Shown one piece after another: positions 6,066 to 13,211 of a DNA stretch of 16,126 bases; position 1 is the stretch's first letter; each line of letters begins with the position of its first letter. The stretch comes from RZYY01 sp036794825 (lineage in GTDB: Bacteria; Bacteroidota; Bacteroidia; Bacteroidales; 4484-276), in contig DAIRGA010000052.1 of the NCBI GenBank assembly GCA_036794825.1, positions 1-16,126 on the forward strand. The letters are read 5' to 3'. Position numbers and translations under genes: made by a program. The notes under the pieces are model-generated. The model saw only the letters and a list, made by a program, of their open reading frames with translations, made no database searches and was not told the DNA's origin.

Positions 6066-6219
6066 TTGCCAGAAAACTCCCAAAATTGATTTTCAGCGGT
6101 TTATTTACCCCATCCTCCCGAATTCCCGGGATAAGCTCCGGGAGTATATCGTTGAAAATCATTGCTCCCTTTAGGGTAGCGGTTAACAATGATTTTCAAC
6201 GACAGTAGTTTTCTGGCAA
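6066..6219 (-). mobile_element. MITE-like palindromic element, copy 2 (downstream of pyrG, inverted)
   Basis: Terminal inverted repeats are perfect over 13 bp: TTGCCAGAAAACT (6066-6078) and AGTTTTCTGGCAA (6207-6219). Its reverse complement aligns with copy 1 over most of its length, with an extra palindrome around CCCGGGATAAGCTCCGGGAG (6125-6144). The flanks GCTAATTAA and CGACTAATTA are similar but not an exact target duplication. It ends 3 bp before the stop codon of the DUF6266 gene and may also act as a bidirectional terminator between the convergent genes. Confidence 0.7.
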
Positions 6220-6222
6220 CGA

Positions 6223-6888
6223 CTAATTATTTATCACCACTTCGCCGCAGTACACGCTGTCAGAAATGTGCTTTGGCTGAATGTTTCCGGCAAAAATTTC
6301 TTCAGCGAAAAAACTCATGTAGACATGAATGCTTCTGTTTTTCAATGCATCAGGCAACGGAAAGGTAGCCTGGCCATTTAAACGTAAATCGTTGAGGTAT
6401 AAGGTACTGGAATTGTAAGGTTCCGTTGCCAGCAGCAGTACCAACACCCGGTCGGAACCATTGCTGTTTCGGCCGGATGAGTTGTTTTGCCAGGTGATGG
6501 TGATACTACCGGAGGCATTTTGTTGCAATGCGGTAATTTCGGCTGGTGCAAGGGTTCCTTTGCTTACCTGAACCTTCGGAAAATCTATCCGAATGTCGGG
6601 ATATCCGCCAGTCAGCGCATTTTTAAGGTTGTACGACATGGCTGCATTGTAAGCCGATCGCCCCTCAGCATAGGCTCCGAAACCCACTCTTAAGAATTTG
6701 CGCAGGCTTTGCTGAAGTTCCTGAATCAGCGCAAACCTCATCCTTTGCTCCAGTTGTCTTTCGGTATCAGGGTGTTTTACTTCAACCGGAAGAGTCCGCA
6801 GGTAATACTTTCCATAACGCTGGCAACTCACTACATTGCCGATTCGTCCCGATACGCCCCCGAAAATATTATCTTTTACTCTTGCCAT
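6223..6888 (-). CDS. DUF6266 family protein
   Basis: The 221-residue protein begins MARVKDNIFGGVSGRIGNVV, followed by CQRYGKYYLRTLP and a TERQLEQRMRF segment. This is the hallmark N-terminus of DUF6266, a family found almost only in Bacteroidota, often in several copies per genome. The C-terminal half (about 110-221) is beta-rich, with SGSITITWQNN resembling a fibronectin-type beta-sandwich strand. There is no signal peptide or membrane segment. The biological role of the family is unknown to me. ATG at 6888. Its stop codon abuts the MITE-like element at 6066-6219. It is transcribed convergently to pyrG and is not obviously part of an operon. Family assignment is confident; no function is proposed. 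Confidence 0.88.
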   Translation of the reverse strand: MARVKDNIFGGVSGRIGNVVSCQRYGKYYLRTLPVEVKHPDTERQLEQRMRFALIQELQQSLRKFLRVGFGAYAEGRSAYNAAMSYNLKNALTGGYPDIRIDFPKVQVSKGTLAPAEITALQQNASGSITITWQNNSSGRNSNGSDRVLVLLLATEPYNSSTLYLNDLRLNGQATFPLPDALKNRSIHVYMSFFAEEIFAGNIQPKHISDSVYCGEVVINN

Positions 6889-7078
6889 AGCTATTTTATG
6901 TTAGTGTAAATGCCGTACTAAAAAGGGGGTAAAGATAAGACAAAACAATAACAGCTATAGAACAACTACAGAAATTATTTAGTGTTGTTCCATACTTTAT
7001 TCGAAGCTGTTCCGAATTTGATACCTGTTTAATAGGTTTTTGATTACTTTTTAGGTTTTATCAGATAAGGGGTGGCCG
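6889..7078. other. A/T-rich intergenic region upstream of the DUF6266 gene
   Basis: No gene is visible. On the minus strand TATCTTTA (about 60 bp before the ATG) resembles the Bacteroidota -7 element but lacks a well-placed -33 partner. The REP array begins at its right edge. Confidence 0.4.
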
Positions 7079-7083
7079 GAAGC

Positions 7084-7405
7084 CCGGCGATAGTATCGCT
7101 CAAAGCGATCCTATCGCTACACCAAAAATCATCTGGGTTAGTCATAGGATGGCTGGGAGCCATACTATGACTATCCGAAAGCGATCCTATCGCTAATCCA
7201 TCCAATACCCGTTCCCGGCGATGCTATCGCTACATCAAAAATCAACTGATTTAGTCATAGGATGGCTGGGAGCCATACTATGACTGCGATAGTATCGCTC
7301 CAAGCGATCCTATCGCTAATCCATCCACTACCCGTTCCCGGCGATGCTATCGCTACACCAAAAATCAACTGATTTAGTCATAGGATGGCTGGGAGCCATA
7401 CTACG
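7084..7405. repeat. REP array left of the transposase gene
   Basis: Two palindrome types alternate with a period of about 113-123 bp. Type A has arms GTCATAGGATGGCT and AGCCATACTATGAC around GGG and occurs at 7141-7171, 7254-7284 and, with a truncated right arm ending ACTACG, 7377-7405. Type B consists of AGCGATCCTATCGCT, GCGATAGTATCGC and GCGATGCTATCGC variants. Spacer text such as CACCAAAAATCAACTG is also conserved between units. The last type A copy ends one base before the transposase stop codon. Confidence 0.85.
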
Positions 7406-7406
7406 T

Positions 7407-8009
7407 TTAAAGTGAGTAATTCAACCCAAAATTCTCAGCAATTCTTTTATTTACCAACGTGCCTTGTCGTAAGCCGGCATAATCTCTGGCGGAGGAATAT
7501 TCAAATTCGTGGGGTTTTGCAACAAGATTTGAGTTTACAGGATTGTTGTGGATGTAGTCGAAACATACCTGTGGGTATTGCTTCTGTGCAGGAAGGATAT
7601 TGATTGTTGTGCCAAAGGCTGTGTTGAACCAGGCTGGAGTTAAACCAACCGGTTTGGTAAGGCAGATCGCCTTGGTATGTTGCTGGAACAAGCTACCGGA
7701 AAATTGCTCCTGCTTTTGGAGCGCGGAGGTATAGCTCCGCAGGAGGATACCGATTGACTGATTTATAGTCCTGGTTTTGTATTTTGTTGGGTCATCTGAA
7801 TTTATTACCTGTAACTCAGGGTCAATGACATAAATCATCAGATGGAAATGAGTCGGCATCAGGCAGTAGGCGATGATGCAGCAATGGTCAAATAGTTGGT
7901 TGCGGATTTTCCAAAGGAAAAAGATATAGTTTTCGTGGTTGATAAAAACTTTTTTTGCTGCAATGCTGCGGTTAAAAACGTGATAAAGATGACCTTTTTC
8001 GAAACGCAT
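7407..8009 (-). CDS. REP-associated tyrosine transposase (RAYT, HUH/Y1 family)
   Basis: A 200-residue IS200-like single-strand DNA transposase. The HUH motif is HFH within MPTHFHLMI (His54 and His56 from the ATG at 8009); the likely catalytic tyrosine lies in FDYIHNNPVNSNLV (Tyr152). The YHVFNRS segment near the N-terminus and GSLFQQHTKA are also typical of Bacteroidota RAYTs. A TTG at 8033 could add eight residues, but the ATG is preferred because YHVFNRS then has its usual distance from the start. RAYTs act on REP palindromes as single-stranded DNA, and here matching palindromes flank the gene on both sides, so this enzyme and these repeats very probably form one system. There is no accessory tnpB-like gene nearby. 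The frame is intact. Confidence 0.92.
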   Translation of the reverse strand: MRFEKGHLYHVFNRSIAAKKVFINHENYIFFLWKIRNQLFDHCCIIAYCLMPTHFHLMIYVIDPELQVINSDDPTKYKTRTINQSIGILLRSYTSALQKQEQFSGSLFQQHTKAICLTKPVGLTPAWFNTAFGTTINILPAQKQYPQVCFDYIHNNPVNSNLVAKPHEFEYSSARDYAGLRQGTLVNKRIAENFGLNYSL

Positions 8010-8075
8010 ACGTTGTCCGTGTAAATCCGTCAAAAGTAAAAATTTTCATTTGATAAAGCATAAATTCATAATTTA

Positions 8076-8390
8076 GTCATAGGATGGCTGGAAGTCATAC
8101 TATGACTTTCTAAAGCGATAGTATCGCTCTAAGCGATCCTATCGCTAATCCCCCCATCTACCCGTTCCCGGCGATGCTATAGCTACACCACAAATCACCT
8201 GGTTTAGTCATAGGATGGCTTGGAGCAGAAATATGACTGCGATAGTATCGCTTCGATCCTATCGCTAATCCATCCACTACCCGTTCCCGGCGATGCTATC
8301 GCTACACCAAAAATCAACTGATTTAGTCATAGGATGGCTGGGAGCCATACTATGACTTTCCTAAAGCGATAGTGTCGCTCCAGGTGTGCC
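8076..8390. repeat. REP array right of the transposase gene
   Basis: Type A palindromes occur at 8076-8106 (loop side changed to GGAAGTCAT), 8207-8237 (right arm degenerate, AGCAGAAATATGAC) and 8326-8356 (canonical). Type B AGCGAT/ATCGCT palindromes lie between them, decaying at 8362-8390 (GTGTCGCTCCAGG). Unit spacing is 119-131 bp. The copies have the same orientation as those left of the transposase, so the gene sits inside a direct array. The rest of 8034-8420 holds nothing else recognisable. Confidence 0.85.
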
Positions 8391-8420
8391 TGGCGCTGAC
8401 TGCTAAGAATATTTATCCGA

Positions 8421-8696
8421 TTAATCTTGAAGAACTTCCGATGTATTGGTTTTCAATATCTCTCCCTTGTACAAATCCCATATCGGAAAGCACAATTGGT
8501 ACTCATGCCAGATGATGTCGCCGTATTGGATTGTGAAATCCTGAAACAGCTTCTCGTCAAGATATTTACGGGTCATCGGGTTCTTTGCCTGATTAAGAAA
8601 ACTCCAGAAATCGACTGTCCTGCTGGTGCCATCCGAGAAATGGAATTGTATTTTGTAATTGCCAAGGTATTCTGCTTTTAAAATGGAGATAATCAT
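8421..8696 (-). CDS. DUF2442 domain protein
   Basis: From the ATG at 8696 the product is 91 residues. It shows the DUF2442 pattern: IQFHFSDGTSRTVDFWSFL, then KLFQDFTIQYGDIIWHEYQLCFPIWDLY near the C-terminus, where the family ends with a tryptophan-containing strand and a D-L-Y motif. A GTG at 8771, 12 bp after the preceding stop codon, would add 25 residues without family resemblance. DUF2442 genes often follow DUF4160 genes, as here, and such pairs have been regarded as toxin-antitoxin-like; that role is not established by this sequence. No DNA-binding domain is obvious. Confidence 0.8.
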   Translation of the reverse strand: MIISILKAEYLGNYKIQFHFSDGTSRTVDFWSFLNQAKNPMTRKYLDEKLFQDFTIQYGDIIWHEYQLCFPIWDLYKGEILKTNTSEVLQD

Positions 8697-8783
8697 GGGA
8701 TTAATTTTCTTTGTTATCTTTTCGGGTTGAATTTCAATGTTGTAGATGAAAAAATCAATCCATTTGCGCACAATATCTTCTCT

Positions 8784-9002
8784 TTAAAGTTCAACCACCT
8801 TCCTGAACTTTTTCATATTTACCGGGTATAATGGCTCTTTCCCTTTCACCTCTGCAATTCTTATCCCAAAAAACTTTCCATCTTCATAAATGATTTCTGC
8901 TTTACTTTCCTTGTTTTGATACCTGCCATGAACATGAACCTGCTCATGTTCATTCGAATAGAACAGGAAGATCAGACCGAAGTATTCATATATTTTTGGC
9001 AT
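8784..9002 (-). CDS. DUF4160 domain protein
   Basis: This 72-residue protein begins MPKIYEYFGLIFLFYSNEHEQVHVHGRY, matching DUF4160 (a conserved MP-I start, a hydrophobic strand and an H-x-H segment). The rest alternates short strands with a basic C-terminus, KKFRKVVEL. It is the first gene of a two-gene unit with the DUF2442 gene. The conserved HVH could suggest metal or nucleic-acid chemistry, but no activity is known to me. ATG at 9002. The unit sits between REP repeats, in a region with signs of accessory-gene traffic. Confidence 0.85.
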   Translation of the reverse strand: MPKIYEYFGLIFLFYSNEHEQVHVHGRYQNKESKAEIIYEDGKFFGIRIAEVKGKEPLYPVNMKKFRKVVEL

Positions 9003-9095
9003 GAAACGATTTTTATTGCAAAAATAACTCTTTTGATCAGAAAAAAGTTTTCTCCCAGGCTATTCTGTCGCCAAAGTTCTAATGCTCGTTGAATT

Positions 9096-9126
9096 GTCAT
9101 AGGATGGCTGAGAGCCATACTATGAC
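9096..9126. repeat. solitary REP palindrome at the 3' end of the efflux operon
   Basis: GTCATAGGATGGCT and AGCCATACTATGAC around GAG, 17 bp beyond the stop codon of the last permease gene. It is the same type A palindrome as beside the transposase 0.7 kb away, but without type B partners. It could form a hairpin in the transcript end and protect or terminate the operon mRNA. Confidence 0.85.
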
Positions 9127-9143
9127 AATCAGAATAGCCTTCA

Positions 9144-10262
9144 TCATGTGGTTTTGCGGTAGCGCCAGATGGCGAGCGTAAGGATTACCGCGCCAAATAC
9201 GACCAGTGAGAAGAAGTCGTGGGAGATATCCCAAAAACCGGAGCCTTTGAGCAGGATCATACGGATTACGCGCATAAAATAGGCGTACGGGTTGATGATG
9301 TTGAGATGCTGCGCCCACTGTGGCATGCTTTCGGCGGGAGTGAAGATGCCGCTGAGCAGTGTAAAAGTGAGCATGAAAAAGAACATCAGAAACATTACCT
9401 GCTGCTGCGATTCGGCGAAAGTGGAAAGTAAAAGTCCCAATCCGAGCGCCACAATAAGATATACGGCCGTGAACCCAAACAGTAATCCAAGGCTGCCCTC
9501 CATGGGGATATGAAATAAAACCCTGCCTACCAGTAACCCAAACGCCAGCTCAAACAAGGCAATCAGCCAGAACGGAAACAGTTTACCAATGATAAACTGG
9601 TATTTGGCAATGGGTGTAACGTTGACCTGTTCGATAGTGCCCATCTCTTTCTCTTTCACGATGTTAAGAGCGGTGAGAAACATGCCGATGATGGTTACCA
9701 GGATGACCAGGATTCCGGGCAGCATGTAGAATTTGTAATTGAGTTCAGGATTGTACCAATAAGAGTAATTTACGCTGATGCCGGAAGGTTTGGAGGGGCT
9801 CAGGTGGTTTATATTTTCGATGATGATGCTCTGGTTGAAAGCTGCTATTACATATTGCGCATAAGCGTTGGAAAGCCCGGCCACTGAAGCATTGATGGCA
9901 TTTATCTGCAACTGCAGTGTTGCTTTCCCTTCGCTGAAGAGATCGTATTCAAACCGGGCAGGGAAAATCAGCGCTATGTCAGCCTGGTCGGTTTTGATAG
10001 CATTCTCCGCATCTTCCATCGAAAAAGTAGTTTTTTTAATGTTGAAAAACGGAGAGCCTTCAAACTGGCTTGCCAGTCGTCGCGAGGTAGCCGAAAGATC
10101 ATAATCCACCACCACCATATCAATGTTTTTCATCTCCTGCGTGGCGGCGTTAACGAGCACAATCAGCTGTATTACAGGCACAACAAATATAATGGGCAAC
10201 ATCGTCCGGTCGCGGAAGATCTGGATAAACTCTTTCTGAATGATGAAAAGGATTCGCCGCAT
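9144..10262 (-). CDS. ABC-2 type permease of a drug efflux pump (YbhR-like)
   Basis: The 372-residue protein has one N-terminal membrane segment (about 22-40), a large periplasmic domain (about 41-180) and a cluster of five C-terminal segments (about 183-365). The cytoplasmic loop EKEMGTIEQVNVTP after the second segment is the characteristic coupling segment of ABC-2 exporters with this topology. It is the last gene of the operon and pairs with the permease gene 83 bp upstream as a heterodimer, by analogy with YbhS/YbhR of enteric bacteria. The substrate is not predictable; relatives export drugs or other amphipathic compounds. The ATG at 10262 follows directly from the conserved MRRILFIIQKEFIQIFRD start. 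Confidence 0.92.
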   Translation of the reverse strand: MRRILFIIQKEFIQIFRDRTMLPIIFVVPVIQLIVLVNAATQEMKNIDMVVVDYDLSATSRRLASQFEGSPFFNIKKTTFSMEDAENAIKTDQADIALIFPARFEYDLFSEGKATLQLQINAINASVAGLSNAYAQYVIAAFNQSIIIENINHLSPSKPSGISVNYSYWYNPELNYKFYMLPGILVILVTIIGMFLTALNIVKEKEMGTIEQVNVTPIAKYQFIIGKLFPFWLIALFELAFGLLVGRVLFHIPMEGSLGLLFGFTAVYLIVALGLGLLLSTFAESQQQVMFLMFFFMLTFTLLSGIFTPAESMPQWAQHLNIINPYAYFMRVIRMILLKGSGFWDISHDFFSLVVFGAVILTLAIWRYRKTT

Positions 10263-10345
10263 GGTAAGTCTGTATTTATATTATTGATTGCCGGAGAGAA
10301 ATAATGAATCTTTGCTTTTGTCATGTTTATGGTCTTAGAAAATGA

Positions 10346-11452
10346 TTATTCGAGCCTGATTTTGAATTTTTTTACGCTTAATGCTATGAAAACCGCCATC
10401 ATCGAAGCAATGACAAGGGTTTCCTTCCATACATAAATAAAGCCGGTTCCTTTGAGCATGATATTTTTGATGATGATGATGAAATATTTTGGCGGCATAA
10501 TGTGGCTGATCCATTGCAGAACAACCGGCATGTTTTCGATGGGAAATATAAACCCCGAGAGCAGCAGCGTTGGGAGCAGCAGCGCAAATACCGATATAAA
10601 CATGGCCACTTTCTGGGTTTTGGCCAACGTGGAGATGAGAATGCCCAGCGAGAGCGCCATACTGATAAACAGCAGGCTTTCAGCCAGAAGCAGCGTCAGG
10701 CTTCCGCGAATGGGCATCTCAAAAACAAAATACCCTAACCCGATGATGGTTATTGCATTCACAAATGCAAGCGCCACATATGGTATAACCTTGCCGATGA
10801 CAATCTGAGCGGGTTTGAGCGGCGAAACAAGCAGCACCTCCATCGTCCCCATCTCCTTTTCGCGTGCAATGGATATGGAGGTCATCATGGCCGAAACCAG
10901 CATCAGGATAAGCGTCATGGTTCCGGGCAGAAACATATATACGCTGTTCATCTCCTCGTTGTAGGTCATTCTCACACGGGCGTCAATCCTGAGTTGTGGC
11001 TGGTTATGGGCGGTTTGCCTGCTGATATAATCCTGCAGGATTGCCTGTGTATAATTCACGATCAGACTTGCTGTATTGGCATCGCTGGCATCGGCGATTA
11101 ACTGTACCTGAGCAGTACCGTGTTTTTCGAGATTTTTGGCGAAATCAGCCTCAAAAACAACCACTTCCCTGACTTTTCCTTTTTTAAAAATTTCGTCCAC
11201 ATGATTGATATCCTGCAGATAATCGTCGAGCATGAAGTAGCCCGAGGAGAGCAATTTAGTTGTGATGTGGCGGGTAACCTCATCATTAGAGCGGTCGCAG
11301 ATGGCTATACGCACGTTCCGGATTTCGTTGGTAATGGCATATCCGAAAATAAGCAGCTGCACTACGGGAATCCCAAACAGCACAAGGATCGTACGCCCGT
11401 CGCGCAGAATGTGGTAAAACTCCTTTTTAACAAAACCGGCAAATTTCTTCAT
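10346..11452 (-). CDS. ABC-2 type permease of a drug efflux pump (YbhS-like)
   Basis: The 368-residue protein has the same layout as its downstream partner: KKEFYHILRDGRTILVLFG and a first membrane segment at about 22-41, a periplasmic domain to about 170, then five membrane segments. It carries the coupling motif REKEMGTMEVLLVSPL, the standard ABC-2 form. The start ATG is 3 bp after the stop codon of the ATPase gene, indicating translational coupling. With the second permease it should form the transmembrane channel driven by the two ATPases. No truncation or frameshift is seen. Confidence 0.93.
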   Translation of the reverse strand: MKKFAGFVKKEFYHILRDGRTILVLFGIPVVQLLIFGYAITNEIRNVRIAICDRSNDEVTRHITTKLLSSGYFMLDDYLQDINHVDEIFKKGKVREVVVFEADFAKNLEKHGTAQVQLIADASDANTASLIVNYTQAILQDYISRQTAHNQPQLRIDARVRMTYNEEMNSVYMFLPGTMTLILMLVSAMMTSISIAREKEMGTMEVLLVSPLKPAQIVIGKVIPYVALAFVNAITIIGLGYFVFEMPIRGSLTLLLAESLLFISMALSLGILISTLAKTQKVAMFISVFALLLPTLLLSGFIFPIENMPVVLQWISHIMPPKYFIIIIKNIMLKGTGFIYVWKETLVIASMMAVFIALSVKKFKIRLE

Positions 11453-11455
11453 CGC

Positions 11456-12208
11456 TTATTGGGAGTTTTGACTGGTTGATTTCCGGGCGAGCTTCAAAAA
11501 TACCTCATCCAGGTTTGCCGCGCTGTGGGCAATCCTCAGTTCGGCTGGTGTACCAAGAGCTTCAATGCGTCCGTCAACCATGATAGAGACACGATCGCAA
11601 TATTCAGCCTCATCCATATAATGCGTCGTAACGAAAACGGTGATACCTCTTTGTGCCGATTGATATATCATATCCCAGAACTGGCGGCGGGTGATGGGAT
11701 CAACGCCACCGGTTGGCTCGTCGAGGAATACGATTTTGGGTTGATGAAATATGGCTACGGAGAAGGCCAGCTTTTGCCTCCAGCCCAATGGAAGCGACGA
11801 GATCAGGTTGTTTTGAAGGTGGTGAATATTCAAAACAGAAAGCAATTCATCCAGCCGCTCCCGGATCACTTTCACCGGTAATCCGTATATGCCTGCGTAA
11901 AAACGGATATTTTCCCTGATGGTCATATCTTCGTAAAGCGAGAATTTCTGGCTCATGTAGCCAATATTTTTCTTGATCTCATCGGTTTGTGTATAAACAT
12001 CATATCCGGCCACCATAGCTTTGCCCGAAGTGGGGTAGGAGAGGCCGCAGAGTATCTTTATGGCTGTGGTTTTACCGGCGCCATTGGCTCCCAGGAAACC
12101 GAATATCTCTCCCTGTTTCACCTCAAAGTTCAGGTTGTCGTTGGCAATAAAGTCGCCAAACTTTTTTACCAGGTTTTCGGCAATAATTATGGGCGGATTA
12201 GTCTTCAT
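11456..12208 (-). CDS. ABC transporter ATPase, equivalent to the C-terminal half of YbhF
   Basis: This 250-residue ATPase has Walker A GANGAGKT (40-47), Q-loop glutamine in GYMSQKFSLY (87), the degenerate signature SSLPLGWRQKLA (137-148), Walker B FLDEPTGGVD (161-170) and the switch histidine in TTHYMDEAE (196). The LPLGW signature is characteristic of the second ATPase half of YbhF-type fused proteins. Here the half is a separate gene that overlaps the upstream ATPase gene by 11 bp. It should pair with that protein to power the two permeases. All catalytic residues are present, so this is likely the main hydrolysing site. Confidence 0.94.
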   Translation of the reverse strand: MKTNPPIIIAENLVKKFGDFIANDNLNFEVKQGEIFGFLGANGAGKTTAIKILCGLSYPTSGKAMVAGYDVYTQTDEIKKNIGYMSQKFSLYEDMTIRENIRFYAGIYGLPVKVIRERLDELLSVLNIHHLQNNLISSLPLGWRQKLAFSVAIFHQPKIVFLDEPTGGVDPITRRQFWDMIYQSAQRGITVFVTTHYMDEAEYCDRVSIMVDGRIEALGTPAELRIAHSAANLDEVFLKLARKSTSQNSQ

Positions 12209-13121
12209 GGCTGATTAATGTCATAAAATAATCTTCGATTCCGGGCTTAATTTCATCCACCGAAACCTCTGTGTTTTGTAACGTTTCAAGAAAATTCACC
12301 AATTCCTCCGGAGCGATCTTTTTTGCACAGCTGAAATGAACGCAGTCGCCAAAGCGGTAAGCCGAACGGTAGCCAGGATATCTGATGAGCTGGTCCGGCA
12401 GGTTATACATGTCGTTGCTTTTTACAGCATATACCGGAAATGGATATTTTGCCACAATGCCTTCCGGCGTGTTGATGTCGAGCACTTTCCCTTCGCGGAT
12501 CAGCGCCACCTCATCGCAGATCGCCGCTTCATCCATATAGGGTGTCGAAACGAGGATAGTTATTCCCATCGCTTTCAATTGCTTCAGCATTTCCCAGAAT
12601 TCCTTCCGCGAAACGGCATCCACGCCGGTGGTTGGTTCGTCAAGAAAAAGCACTTCCGGCTTGTGTATCAGAGCACAGCAGAGCGCAAGCTTTTGTTTCA
12701 TTCCGCCCGATAGCTTCCCGGCTTTTCGATGGCGATAAGGTTCAATCTGAACATATATGTCCCTGATTAGATGGTAGTTTTCCTGGATAGTGGTGTTAAA
12801 AATGGTGGCGAAAAATTGGAGGTTTTCCTCCACCGAAAGGTCATGATAAAGCGAAAACCGGCCAGGCATATAACCCACGATTCTCCTGATCTGCCGAAAA
12901 TCTTTCGCTGTGTCCAGCCCTTCAACGGTTGCAGCCCCTTTGGAGGGTAAAAGCAGGGTGGTGAGAATGCGGAAAAGGGTAGTTTTTCCGGCGCCATCAG
13001 GTCCTATCAACCCAAACAGCCGCCCTATTTCCACCTTAAAAGAGACATCCCTGAGAGCCTGCAGGTCGCCCCAGTTTTTCGAAATTCCCCTGACCTCTAT
13101 CGAAGTTGTACGTTGTGTCAC
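12198..13121 (-). CDS. ABC transporter ATPase, equivalent to the N-terminal half of YbhF
   Basis: The 307-residue ATPase has Walker A GPDGAGKT (40-47), a canonical signature LSGGM (137-141) and Walker B FLDEPTTGVD (159-168). Two catalytic positions are altered: the Q-loop reads GYMPGRFSLY without the glutamine, and the switch region reads STPYMDEAA with proline where histidine is usual. The GPDGAGKT form is typical of the first half of YbhF/RbbA-type fused ATPases. About 75 C-terminal residues follow the ATPase core. With the next gene, whose start it overlaps, it would form an asymmetric heterodimer in which one site may bind ATP without hydrolysing it well. The ATG at 13121 lies 90 bp after the fusion-protein stop codon. 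Confidence 0.93.
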   Translation of the reverse strand: MTQRTTSIEVRGISKNWGDLQALRDVSFKVEIGRLFGLIGPDGAGKTTLFRILTTLLLPSKGAATVEGLDTAKDFRQIRRIVGYMPGRFSLYHDLSVEENLQFFATIFNTTIQENYHLIRDIYVQIEPYRHRKAGKLSGGMKQKLALCCALIHKPEVLFLDEPTTGVDAVSRKEFWEMLKQLKAMGITILVSTPYMDEAAICDEVALIREGKVLDINTPEGIVAKYPFPVYAVKSNDMYNLPDQLIRYPGYRSAYRFGDCVHFSCAKKIAPEELVNFLETLQNTEVSVDEIKPGIEDYFMTLISHED

Positions 13122-13211
13122 TTGCTTTTATTTTGAAAAGATTAAGCCATTGCAATTTATTGATCTTCAGTCAGAAATAATTTTTTCTTAATCTTGTCAG
13201 AGTTATTTTTA

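Noticed and set aside
7660..7720. Possible insertion in the transposase near its catalytic tyrosine
   Set aside because: The segment around TPAWFNTAFGTTINI reads as a normal part of Bacteroidota RAYT proteins as far as I recall, and the frame is continuous.
7084..8390. CRISPR array
   Set aside because: Repeats are long palindromic REP units, the spacers are themselves conserved between units, and no cas gene is present.
8697..8771. N-terminal extension of the DUF2442 protein to a GTG at 8771
   Set aside because: The added 25 residues do not look like the family; the ATG at 8696 gives the usual length. The GTG is close to the upstream stop, so it is not excluded.
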